Assembly (NCBI GenBank): GCA_028565635.1
Contig: JAOXYB010104937.1
Location: 1-21,179, forward strand
Length of the DNA stretch: 21,179 nt
Direction: 5' to 3'
DNA from: Phoronis ovalis
Taxonomy: Eukaryota > Phoronida > Phoronidae
The notes beneath the pieces were generated by a model, which was given only the letters and a program-made list of their open reading frames with translations, was not told the origin of the DNA and did not search any database. Shown one piece after another: positions 11,310-20,808 of the stretch (position 1 is its first letter; the number at the start of each line of letters is the position of its first letter). A program made the position numbers and the translations under genes.

Positions 11310-12315
11310 CTGAAATAGCCCCCCAAACCAACCGCAGTTCAATAGATCAAAACTATCTCATAAAGTTCATGGTGCTTCTGTATTGTTTTAGCTAATTACT
11401 TCTCAACATAGATTGAATAATGTTTACATTACTTCTCCGCCTTTTACTAAAATTTCATAAATATCTTCAGGCAATAACATTTGTGGTGCTACTCGTGTTA
11501 TGATGTTTACATTTCATTCATTTTATATGTATATTGTGGTGACAAATAAAGTAAAATTAACAGAGCGGAAGTAGACGAAAATAATGTAACAAAAATATAC
11601 TTGGCATTAAACCGTTTAATTATTGCCTTTGAAAGTTTTAGAAATTTTAGATTAATATATTGTTAACCTAATTTAAATTTAGTACATACATAACAACAAA
11701 AATGTGAACAAATTCTTGCAAATTTAAGCAGCTTCAAGCTGATATAAAATACATTAGGTGTCCTTTAGACAACAGAAAATGTCGCGTTATTATATTATAT
11801 ATTTATATAAATTGATAAACTGTGAAAACTAGCTTTAAACCTAATTAATAGTAAATGCCTATACTTCGTCTGTCATATTGGATAAGGGTAATTAAATTAG
11901 ATTACTATCAGTATTATGTAAATATCTCAAACTGTTCCTTGTTACCAATAAAATGTTCGAAGGCATGTCATACATTATCTTAGTAACGCATATTTTATAA
12001 ATCGTGAGGTCTACCAATTTGTAAATTGCATAATTAGATCTCTAGGAAAATAAGATAGGTGCGTAGATTGTCCCTGATTGAAATTGAGATAGACACGACC
12101 ATACAATAAAGAAACTGATTCTGGAGAAAACAAAACAAAACATTTTCACGTAAGTACTACACTATAACTTAAATTATTAATCATGATTATTTTTAGAGTA
12201 ATTTTTTTAATCGACAATACTAGAGAAATATACGTGTATAAATCTAATGTATAATAACTATTGCATATTCCGTCTTGTAAGATTATATAAAAAAGTGTTT
12301 ACTGTTGGACAGGTT

Positions 12316-12342
12316 CAGACTGCGTCTAGTCTGTGCTCAGAC
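12316..12342. promoter_or_regulatory. Cluster of four SMAD-like boxes upstream of NK4
   Basis: Within 27 bases there are CAGAC (12316-12320), GTCT (12324-12327), GTCTG (12329-12333) and CAGAC (12338-12342), all matching the CAGAC/GTCTG core bound by SMAD proteins. They lie about 4.1 kb upstream of the NK4 start. BMP/Dpp input through SMAD sites is known for Drosophila tinman and vertebrate Nkx2-5. The cores are short, so this is a hypothesis. Confidence 0.25.
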
Positions 12343-14949
12343 TATTCTGTATATAGCAATATTATTCTATATTAATGCATCATATTACATATATTTGTAA
12401 GCAAAATCAGTAAGCTGTTCTTAGGAATTCTCCGCACTCAATTCGATAACATATACAGATCGGTCATATTTCTGACAACCTTGCTTTTTCCATAATTTAA
12501 TGAATATCCTATTACTTCTTTTTTGACAATTATGACTGAGTCAAATTTAAAAACAAAAAACACCATTTTATCAAAGGGATGTATGCCAGTACCATTTGGG
12601 GGTAAAACATAACTTTTTATTTATTTAAGTTAATTTAATCTTAATAGTCACGTCATGCATCATTTGTCATATTGGTGATATTACTAAAACAAACTATGAA
12701 AGACAAAAAATAAGTATTAAAGTATTTGCATGCTACATATATTAACTTGAAAGAGAATTGATGCTGTTTTTCCGAGCACATTTTGTAGATTGTAGCAGTG
12801 CTGGTCGATTCTCACTTATAAATAATTTTAAAATTACTCACTTAATAAAAATCAGCTTTTTAATCGCTAACAACGATATAGTTTTCCAATCTCTAACACA
12901 TTTCTAGGGATATGATTTTTTTCAGTTGCAACAAAAATAATAGTATTTATTTTTTTTGCTTTAACGAAAAGAAATTTAGTCCGTCACACTTGCCCTGTGA
13001 GCATAAAAAACATGCCAAGAGTTCATTCAGAAAAATACTTGTTAGCGCCAAACATATCGAGCAGAGATCGTGAAATGGATCACTTTGTCATTTTAATTGG
13101 TCTATTTATCTAATTCGTCCATCTGGTAATTTTCTCAACCAAATTCTCATGACATCCTTGCAATCAAATATCTTATCCTGTAAGAAGAGAGAGATTGACA
13201 CTTCTCATAGTTCATGAGCTGTAACTGTATGATATATCCGTGTTATGTGGCTAACATATAAACAAGATATCTCGCTTTTGCATTACATTTTTACTTATTT
13301 ATTTTTTTATAGTTGTTTCGTAACTCTGCTATTTTTTGCGGTTTTCAATTTTAATCAACAATAAACAAATTTAATTGCTTCTGCGATAATACTTGTTAAT
13401 AATAATTATAGTCATGTAAACAGCTTTCAATGGCCACATTTTAATAATATTTCGTAAAACAATGCAACCAGAAAATAATACATCTATTTTTTAGTCACAG
13501 ATATCATCTTCTATAAAATCGAGAATTGCTCATTGTCGCCAATATTTCCTACTGTCTTGACACATTTTTATATCTGTGGTTTTATTGTCCGGTGATCTAA
13601 TGAAAGTTTATCTAAAATAACATTTCCTCTCTACTGACATATATAGGATGGCCAAAGCAATAAATAAACTTAAAAATGGATATATCCAAATTTAAAAATT
13701 TATTAGAGAAAAAGCATGGACGTTTAAGATTATGAAATTACGTCTAAATAATGTTTAAAATCTGGGCGGGAAATTGGCATGATAAAATAGCGAGCTCCTC
13801 ACAAGATGGATTTTACATTTACTGTGATCGTGCAAAATTTTCAAAAAAAAAATAAAATTGACAAACTTGTATTTCGGAGGATATTTTCTATTTCCTAAAA
13901 TTATCGCAGTAGGTTAATTTTACTGAATATTTTCAGTATTTGGATTTTTATGCATTAAAATTGGATCTCATTACCTCATGATTGGAATTACTCAATTATT
14001 GCTAATAAATAACACTAATTTTTTCTCTGAAAATGTTTCTTATAATAATAACAAATAAACAACAATCCACTTGGGTTCACAAAATAAATACGAAAATATG
14101 ATAAATGTAATTTCTTTGAATTTAATATTTCTGTTTAATAGTAATATATATAGTTATGATTAATCGAATCCCTTATGTACATACTACCTCTTTAATTATC
14201 CTATGCATGTCAGTGCACATAATTCAACTGTACATCTATTTACAATGCTAAATAATAATGGAAAAAAACAATGTTACAACGCTAAGGTATATTTTTGACA
14301 ATCCCGAAAACAGTATAACTCAGGTGAGTTTAACACATACCTGTGAGTTTATCTCATGTCCGCCTACCAGCAAAGTATCTTTAATTTGCTGTTTTATAAT
14401 TAAAAAATATATAGTTTGACGCGAAGTGACAAAACATATTGTTACATATTTAATATTTTCAATATTATATTGTTTATGTTTAAGTTAGTTATTTTCACAC
14501 CATTGACAAACGAAACACTAGCCAGTGCCGTCGAACACATACCATTATTGTGGGCTTGTGGCATGTATCCGAGACACTGGCGCCTTGCATACAAAATTAT
14601 ACCGTTTCTGCTTTATGTTCCTTGTAATAAAACAACTTGCTGGCGTTTTACTAGACTGATTTTTGACATTCGACTACATAAAGATATTTTTAAATCGGTC
14701 CTATTTTATTATACATTAGTTTTCATAAAAAAGTTACGTAGTTGTTAACAAGCAGTGAAATACCGTGCATATTCTGGAATGGTGATTCTTTCTGCATATG
14801 ACAGAATAAAATGTAAATATTGTCATTCATGTAATGGTACTAGAATACGTGTAAATGGCTTAACAGACTAAGCAAACAAACATCTAGCCACGTCGTTGTT
14901 CTATTTTGCTGCCAACTGTAGATCAAATATAAAGTTTTGCACTTTATGT

Positions 14950-14964
14950 CCACTAGATGACGCT
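14950..14964 (+). promoter_or_regulatory. CTCF-like motif, forward orientation
   Basis: CCACTAGATGACGCT matches the bilaterian CTCF core consensus CCASYAGRKGGCRSY at 14 of 15 positions; the mismatch is A for G at position 11. It lies between the NK4 5' flank and the secreted-protein pair. The same words also occur in some dispersed repeats, so occupancy is uncertain. Confidence 0.3.
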
Positions 14965-15050
14965 AATTTTTTTAAGACTTCACACACTATATAGTGCTGC
15001 AGTCCTGATACCACTTCATTCATGCATCCCCGAGAACGAATTTACATCAC

Positions 15051-15133
15051 CTGAAGTAAAAGTGGAGACTGAAAAGAGGGTCCATGGGGTGGCACATTTA
15101 TACAGTCATCATGGATGGCAGCACCTTCTCGGG
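15051..15133 (-). other. Candidate 83-nt exon or element remnant, unrecognised
   Basis: On the minus strand an acceptor (CTTACTATTTCAG at 15134) and a donor (CTTCAG|GTGATG at 15050) bound a frame of 27 codons reading R-E-G-A-A-I-H-D-D-C-I-N-V-P-P-H-G-P and on to L-L-L-Q. If the donor is not used, the frame meets TAA at 15044-15042 and is then open again for 46 codons to a TAG at 14903-14901. This pattern fits a decayed coding sequence as well as an exon. A plus-strand open frame over 14957-15142 covers the same bases. No family is recognised. Confidence 0.25.
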
Positions 15134-15489
15134 CTGAAATAGTAAGCAGGTATAATAATAATTGAGTACTTAGTCTCAAACTCACGGATTGTTGGAATTG
15201 GCTAATCCCAAGTAATGGCTAAATTGCGTTCAGTGGTATTCGCGAATATATCACCTTTAATTTGCCGAAATACCTGTCGTGGGATCTGTTCGAAAACTTT
15301 CATATTTACGTGATAAAGGCCAATATGAAGACACTGAAGGCACATGTTCCTACTTCTTTATTAGTAATGTATAAAAGTATTTGATCATGATAACCTCCGT
15401 TGTAACACAAAGAAAATAACCGCGTTCCACATGATTTAAGGGTTTAGGGTTTCTACTAAAAAGAATGATATTAAAATTTGTATTTACAC

Positions 15490-15864
15490 GTTTCTCCAGT
15501 ACATGGTTTTATACTCCAGCGCCTCTCAACGGTTTGTTAAATAATTAAATTACAAGCTGTTCAAAACGTTTTAATACCAAATATCACAGAGTTTGGAAAA
15601 GGCGTTAATTCTTGAAATATTTTATCTCTATTTCATATGTAACAAATTTTCATAAATCCGATGGGCACAGCAGTGCATTCAGCTTTATCTCCATGTATTT
15701 GTACCTAGGCTAAGTTTACTATCAATCATGATACATCGTCATCTGATCTGGATCGCTTGCACATCATAAATACTGGGTCTTGAACAACGGCTTGAAGATC
15801 AGACACCACCATTTTGACGCAATACAGTGCAGTACTGAAAACTGGCCCGGGGAACCGTTATATA
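15490..15864 (+). promoter_or_regulatory. 5' flank of the left secreted-protein copy, duplicated at 19140-19524
   Basis: This stretch aligns with the region upstream of the right copy through islands such as CTCAACGG, the GGAGTTTGGAAA-like word, ATATGTAACAAATT and GGGTCT(T/C)GAACAA, with many substitutions and indels between. It must contain the promoter and 5' UTR. The duplicated block therefore starts at about 15490 or a little earlier. The divergence here contrasts with the near identity of exon 1. Confidence 0.6.
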
Positions 15865-16112
15865 ATGTTTCCGTGTGTACTTGTTGCGATATTGATTGTG
15901 TTTGTATCACCATCGTCGACACAACCTATACCGGGTTGTCCATTCTATGGCTGCAGGCCGACAGGCAGTTTTTCGTTCCAAATGGATATACCGAAGAACC
16001 CTCAAATAATCTGGAATCGTACAATAAGTGTTGGCGAAACATCTCATAGTGATTTAGGATGCGTTGGCAATTCCTATAGTGTACTTTGCCCCGTGATTAA
16101 CGATGATCATAG

Positions 16113-16895
16113 GTATATACGGTATTTTATTTTATGTGAAATAGTTTATTTACATACATTACATACAGCATGATTTTTATGGCTCCGACACTACTAAATA
16201 TATGCAGTTAATGTTCAATATATACATACAATGTATGGTTAGTAGCTATTTTTAAATTTATGCAATTGAGCAAAATTTCAATTGTTGGTAACTCAAAAAA
16301 GATAACATATATAAATGCATTCCCAGAAAAGCCACACGTCAGTGCGCTTCTACCTATTTGAGTCAGACGCACGTCGTGAGATAGTTTAGAAAAGCCACCC
16401 TGCTATGTTTCAGTATGGACCGTCGCTATCATACATTATCAAAGCGATTATTTATTTTTCGAGACATGCTTAGGCTTTTATAAATTACTGCTTACTTTCA
16501 AAACTGCAGATACACAGGTTTTGTGACTATTTTTATACCATGATTTATTAAGTAATATACGCAGACAGAGAAGCAAGCATATTGGATAGAGTAAATATAT
16601 TGTACTATTCTCATACATGAGATTTTCAAAATTTGCACCAAGTGGTCTTTGGTGCCCGATTGCATAACATTTCGCTGGTTTTGAATTACCAGCATGGAAA
16701 ATTCCGCGTCCGTTATCATGGTGCATAGATAAACTTGTCATCATAATTTAGGGTTAATATTATAAACACAGTAGCCTGGATATTAGTAAAATGAATGAGA
16801 AAATATCGTATCATATAATATCACTGACAGGTAGTAATGTACGACACGCTCTCTGCTGTCCAATAAAATAAAATTTTAAAACATATATGTTACAG
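16113..16895 (+). other. Intron 1 of the left copy
   Basis: This 783-nt phase-2 intron has donor AG|GTATAT and acceptor TGTTACAG. It is alignable in parts with intron 1 of the right copy, including an identical 16-mer CAGACGCACGTCGTGA (16364-16379) and a following stretch ending CGATTATTTATTTT. Minus-strand open frames at 16478-16744 are chance. Confidence 0.8.
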
Positions 16896-16983
16896 GAGCT
16901 ATGTGAGCATAGACCCTGCTACAGGAAACATAAAATGGATTGAAATAAATCTAAATGATCCTCCTCTCCCGATATTAGATATT

Positions 16984-16986
16984 TAA
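16984..16986 (+). other. Premature TAA in exon 2 of the left copy
   Basis: The frame ...L-D-I reaches TAA and then continues G-D-V-I-A-C-D-G-K, exactly as in the right copy, where the same codon is TAT (Tyr113). This nonsense change, alone, would leave a 112-residue product. Confidence 0.85.
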
Positions 16987-17390
16987 GGTGACGTCATAGC
17001 ATGCGATGGAAAAAAAACAATAGTATGTTTTCATTTGCAAAATAATACCTTCCGTAGTCGTCACGTTTATAAAGTATGATACAGTTACCTCGAAGCATTC
17101 ACACAACGTAAATAAAATGTCTTTAAAAATAACTTTTTGAGTTGTAACTGTCGTATATACATATAGATGACGTGCTGCTGCATATGAAGCATATGAACTT
17201 TAGACTTATAAAATATATACACACTGTCATTTTGGAGATATGTGTCCCTCCTTCACAGATAATGTCAAATGGTACTGTGGTGAAGCCAGTTATCAAGTTT
17301 ATGGCAAAGATAAATTCAACATACAGGTATGATTGTTAAGTTTCATCCTGAAGAACTTCCTAAACACACACACGCAGAGTTGATGAGAGA

Positions 17391-17392
17391 CA

Positions 17393-17460
<68 letters not shown>
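17391..17460. repeat. (GA)n microsatellite
   Basis: At least 30 uninterrupted GA units fill 17401-17460, preceded by imperfect GA/AAAG sequence. It lies in intron 3 of the broken copy, directly upstream of the inferred exon 4 acceptor at 17480-17481, where a pyrimidine tract would be expected on this strand. The minus-strand open frame of repeated Ser-Leu is a product of this repeat and not a gene. Confidence 0.95.
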
Positions 17461-17465
<5 letters not shown>

Positions 17466-17974
17466 TGATTGCAACGTCAAGGGAAAGAAATGATATTTCT
17501 GAAACACTGTTATTTGGTGTTAGCATTACTCAGTTGAATCCACTGAATGGTAATAGTGAACACCATCAAGCGATTGTTACAATTGATATCAAAGGTGATT
17601 TGGCCATTTTAAGATGGGAAGTCCCTTTGGATTATCCCGTAATAAAAGGTCAAATCATTGTTGCTAACACTGTAGGTACTCCATCAATATATACGCTCAT
17701 GTACCTGACTCAAAGATGTTTGGTGGATTATTATTTGCTTTAAGTGAATCTAGGGACAAAAATGGACTATTTGCATGTATTTGATTACGCACCAGATATG
17801 AATCGAAACATTCCTATAATTTCGTGTTTTGTGAAGACCGCATGCAAAACTGTGTGACTGTTCATTAAACGCGAAATTGTGGGTATGATTGAATCTGTAA
17901 CCTAACGTCACCTAGCAAATTCATAGAAGCAATTAACTGTCTACGTTAGACTCCGTGTTCGAGAAGGCCACTCA

Positions 17975-17980
17975 AATAAA
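17975..17980 (+). promoter_or_regulatory. Candidate poly(A) signal of the left copy
   Basis: AATAAA occurs 118 bases after the terminal TGA of exon 4. It supports 17857 as the ancestral end of the coding region. Confidence 0.5.
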
Positions 17981-18421
17981 TCAGATGATCACGCTCGTTA
18001 ATAAAAAATAGTGTAAATGGTGTTAATTGCGCAAAATCAGCAATCTTGACCAAAACATGTATAGATTTAACCCGGGTCTTGTTTAGAATCTGCTTTGCAT
18101 GGTGAGCTTGCTTTTTTTACTCTTGGATAGGGTACCAATTTCGGCATAGGTCTTGCTTAGAGTCTATTTTTTGAAACTCCTTAACCACCTATTTAGGGGC
18201 TTTTTTGAGGCGATTAACGAGCAGGATTACCCACATTTTATATATTTGAGACGCCCTCCCGGGGCTGTGCGTACCTTTTATTGTTATTTACATGCACTAG
18301 GCGTTGTTAGTCAACATGAACCAATTTTTGAAAATTGTTGTGATTAAACAGTCATATTGCTGTTCTCTACACGATTGATTCACAAATCGCGGAATCGAGC
18401 GGGCTTGGTTTTGTGTTAACT

Positions 18422-18436
18422 ACCGCCACCTTGTGC
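18422..18436 (-). promoter_or_regulatory. CTCF-like motif, reverse orientation
   Basis: On the minus strand GCACAAGGTGGCGGT matches the CTCF core consensus at 13 of 15 positions. It lies between the two gene copies and faces the forward motif at 14950. It is weaker than that site. Confidence 0.22.
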
Positions 18437-18569
18437 ACGAATGTAGTCTATTAATCATTTTTGCGTTCTGAATGCATTCAGTACTTCACATTAAGATCGA
18501 TTCCAACATTATTTCATCTTGCATTTTTCTGATTCGGTTTGATGTACATTTCCTATTCATCATGTCAAC

Positions 18570-18792
18570 TTGAACAACGCAGAGCTTGAGATCTGGATGG
18601 TTCCGGATCCATAGCTGTGGTGATATTGTTTTTACTGATATATGACGAATTGCTGTATTGTAACTACTTTGCTTAGGAATTAAGGTTTGGACTGGCAGTT
18701 GTACATGTAGTATTGTATTGGTATACCATGCATTATTGTATTATATCGGGAAATTACAATAAATGGTATTTTAAAAAAAGTTGAACAACGCA
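18570..18792 (+). mobile_element. Short retroposed insertion with poly(A) end and target-site duplication
   Basis: The 12-mer TTGAACAACGCA occurs at 18570-18581 and again at 18781-18792. The 199 bases between end with AATAAA (18759 region), TGGTATTTT and a run of seven A before a G. A 3' poly(A) run next to a direct repeat is the mark of target-primed reverse transcription. The 5' part reads E-L-E-I-W-M-V-P-D-P then TAG at about 18610, so the insert may be the 3' end of an mRNA (last codons plus 3' UTR) copied with 5' truncation. A SINE or LINE tail is the alternative. I do not recognise the source. Confidence 0.6.
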
Positions 18793-19139
18793 ATAGACTA
18801 TTTGTATATATGTAGGTGGATTAATGGTTCCACTAATTATAGTTAACTAATAAGTTTCTAACAAATGTGTTTTAAGTTTCTATTATATTGTGAAGTAAAA
18901 AATGTTCATTGTAGTTTTTGCCTAATTTCAAATAAAGGGGCCTGCAAAACTGGTTTTGGCGTGCCGCGTATCATTTATAGGAACACAATTTTGGCTTCCT
19001 CTACGTACACAAACGTATAGCATCATTTTTTGATCAAAAAAACAACTTAAGGAAAATGATCACTTTTTCATTGTTTTAGAAATTTTACATAACTTACAAT
19101 GAATCATATTAAAATTTAAGCATATACATGTTTTTGCTG

Positions 19140-19524
19140 GTTTGAGAAATTCTACGACTCGATCTCAACGGTACATGTTTGTTAAACAATTACATTGTAA
19201 ATAAAACTTAATATCACACTGAAAGTATACCGAAAATCGTGGAGTTTGGAAAGATAGATAACTTTCAAAATAGTTACCTGTTCTCTAGTCAATATGTAAC
19301 AAATTGACATAAATCGTACAGAACAACCAGTTCTAATTTTTATCTCTATTTATCTGTATCTCAGGCAAAATGTGACAGTATTTAAACTTGCTATCAAAGG
19401 GCATTCCATGTCGTCACCTGACATATAACCCGGGCATATAACCCTTGAGCGCCACAAATTTTGGGTCTCGAACAAGGACTTGAACACCATATACGACACA
19501 TTACAGCAGAAACCCGTTATAATA
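19140..19524 (+). promoter_or_regulatory. 5' flank of the right secreted-protein copy
   Basis: This is homologous to 15490-15864 but diverged. It should contain the promoter and 5' UTR of the right copy. A TTG-initiated extension of the exon 1 frame to 19480 exists, but ATG at 19525 is the first in-frame ATG and starts the signal peptide directly, as in the other copy. Confidence 0.55.
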
Positions 19525-19772
19525 ATGCTTTCGTGTGTACTTGTTGCGATATTGATTGTGTTTGTATCACCATCGTCGACACAACCTATACCGGGTTGTC
19601 CATTCTATGGCTGCAGGCCGACAGGCAGTTTTTCGTTCCAAATGGATATACCGAAGAACCCTCAAATAATCTGGAATCGTACAATAAGTGTTGGCGAAAC
19701 CCCTCATAGTGATTTAGGATGCGTGGGCAATTCCTATACTGTGCTTTGCCCTGTGATTAACGAGGATCACCG
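19525..19772 (+). CDS. Right copy of secreted PQQ-propeller-like gene, exon 1
   Basis: This 248-nt exon encodes residues 1-82 plus two bases. M-L-S-C-V-L-V-A-I-L-I-V-F-V-S-P-S-S-T-Q is a signal peptide, with cleavage likely near residue 20. The mature part starts P-I-P-G-C-P-F-Y-G-C, has cysteines at 25, 30, 66 and 75 and an NRT sequon at 51-53, and ends V-L-C-P-V-I-N-E-D-H. The donor is CG|GTATGT at 19773, phase 2, giving Arg83. The product should be secreted or lumenal. The exon differs from the left copy at 11 of 248 bases, 9 of them in the last 72. The alternative overlapping frame (from 19461) is a shadow. I do not know a named family for this protein. Confidence 0.8.
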
Positions 19773-20678
19773 GTATGTTATTTTAATATGTCACATATTG
19801 TTCATCTACGAACATTACAATGTGTGCTGTAGACTAGACATGATTTCGCTGGCTGCCATAGTAATCATATGCAGTAAGACTAATCAATGCGTGCACAGGG
19901 ATACGTGCACAGGGTAGTTATTGTGAAACTTGTGATAAAAATTAGCGAACTTAATATACGTAATTGTAGGTTACCTAATAGATAAAAGTCAATCACTCAT
20001 AAAATAATTTCGTCAGTTGAGCTCATTGCTTAGTCTTCGCATTATTTTATCTATATAGAAATTTAACTGAAAGCAAAAGAATAGCAGTCTGATATCTTGC
20101 AGAAAAATCAAAAACAAAATTTAGAGTAATTCACGAAACATCAGCTACATATCTGAGGTGGGGTTCTCGAAAATTAAGGCATCTTAATCTTAGGCTTAAA
20201 CTGATGAGACAGACGCACGTCGTGAAATACCATCGAGAACCGCTCGAGAATCCCTTCTGTTACATTGCACTGTGGACCGTTGCAATCGTATCTTATCAAA
20301 ACGATTATTTATTTTACCAGATATGATTAGGTTTTTAATTATCGCTTACTTTAAATACTGAGTCTGAAGAAAAACAAGTTTGTAACTTACTATTCACTAT
20401 CATTTATTCATTAATATACACAGACAAGAGAACCAGTATTTTTCATAGAGTAAAATTGCAATTAATTATCCTACTTCAATTTTCCAAAACTACCACCAGG
20501 TTGTCTTGTGTCGCTGATGGCATAAACTTTCTCAACTTGCTTGCACGACAAATCGCGCATCCATTAATTGACACGATTGCTAAATAACATTAAATTTTTA
20601 AAGCGTTACTTGTTATATCATAATTACAGGGCTATCACTGTTGCTTAATAAAACAAAGCTTTAAAAAATATGTTACAG
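19773..20678 (+). other. Intron 1 of the right copy
   Basis: This 906-nt phase-2 intron is homologous to but diverged from 16113-16895. The 16-mer CAGACGCACGTCGTGA is kept at 20210-20225, followed by a related GTGGACCGT...CGATTATTTATTTT block. Nothing else is recognised. Confidence 0.8.
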
Positions 20679-20808
20679 GAGCTATGTGAGCATAGATCCT
20701 GCTACTGGAAACATAAAGTGGATTGAAAAAAATCTAAATGATCCTCCACTTCCACTACTAGATATATATGGTGACGTCATCGCATGTGATGGAAAAACAT
20801 TGACAATG
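20679..20808 (+). CDS. Right copy of secreted PQQ-propeller-like gene, exon 2
   Basis: This 130-nt exon encodes residues 83-126. It opens R-S-Y-V-S-I-D-P-A-T-G-N-I-K-W, the D-x-x-T-G-x-x-x-W pattern of PQQ-type (quinoprotein-like) beta-propeller strands, followed by L-N-D-P-P-L-P-L-L-D-I-Y-G-D-V-I-A-C-D-G-K. No stop is present; Tyr113 is intact where the left copy has TAA. The acceptor is TGTTACAG at 20678 and the donor ATG|GTATGT at 20809, with phase 0 exit. The fold assignment rests on this motif and a similar one in exon 4 of the left copy, so it is tentative. No catalytic residues can be named. Confidence 0.8.

Larger units (their letters stand above)
8223..15489. other. Long 5' flank of NK4, mostly empty
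   Basis: About 7.3 kb of AT-rich sequence separates the divergent NK4 gene and the secreted-protein pair. It must hold the NK4 promoter and 5' UTR near 8223-9200, but I find no clear TATA box or initiator. Within it are two islands with coding-like character on the minus strand (11145-11342 and 14901-15133), a cluster of CAGAC/GTCT boxes at 12316-12342, a 14-bp palindrome at 10189-10202 and a CTCF-like motif at 14950. I see no other gene and no tRNA or rRNA. Confidence 0.7.
15865..17857 (+). pseudogene. Left copy of secreted PQQ-propeller-like gene, broken
   Basis: Four exons can be laid out: 15865-16112, 16896-17022, 17259-17326 and about 17482-17857. Exon 1 encodes a signal peptide (M-F-P-C-V-L-V-A-I-L-I-V-F-V then SPSSTQ), cysteines at 25, 30, 66 and 75 and an NRT sequon at 51. 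Exon 2 carries the SIDPATGNIKW motif typical of PQQ-type beta-propeller strands, then a TAA at 16984-16986 (codon 113) where the right copy has Tyr. Exon 4 begins E-R-N-D-I-S-E-T and includes V-T-I-D-I-K-G-D-L-A-I-L-R-W-E-V-P-L. Its coding signal then shifts frame near 17690 (apparent 2-base gain in ATATATAC) and back near 17762 (1-base gain), ending in TGA at 17855. Splice phases match the right copy. The family is unnamed. A sequencing error cannot explain the stop and both shifts together easily. Confidence 0.72.
17981..19139. other. Spacer between the two gene copies
   Basis: It holds the retroposed insertion at 18570-18792, the reverse CTCF-like motif at 18422 and a short direct repeat, GTCTTG(T/C)TTAGA, about 73 bases apart near 18077 and 18150. 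A plus-strand open frame at 18153-18347 (M for a TTG start) has slightly protein-like content but no recognised domain, and I do not call it a gene. Confidence 0.6.

Noticed and set aside
14416-14748. 110-residue plus-strand open frame
   Set aside because: TTG start and AT-driven hydrophobic composition. A short block at 14521-14581 with a 7-bp inverted repeat (GCCAGTG/CACTGGC) is less AT-rich and may be element debris, but nothing identifies it.
15780-16049. Alternative frame overlapping exon 1 in both copies (also 19461-19709)
   Set aside because: The signal-peptide frame is supported by matching splice phases into exons 2 and 3. The alternative is similar in both copies only because the DNA is.
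16987-16996. CRE-like TGACGTCA in exon 2 of both copies
   Set aside because: It is explained by the conserved codons for G-D-V-I.
17299-17526. Minus-strand Ser-Leu repeat frame
   Set aside because: It is only the translation of the GA microsatellite.
18153-18347. 64-residue plus-strand open frame between the copies
   Set aside because: TTG start, no donor or acceptor that fits and no recognised domain.
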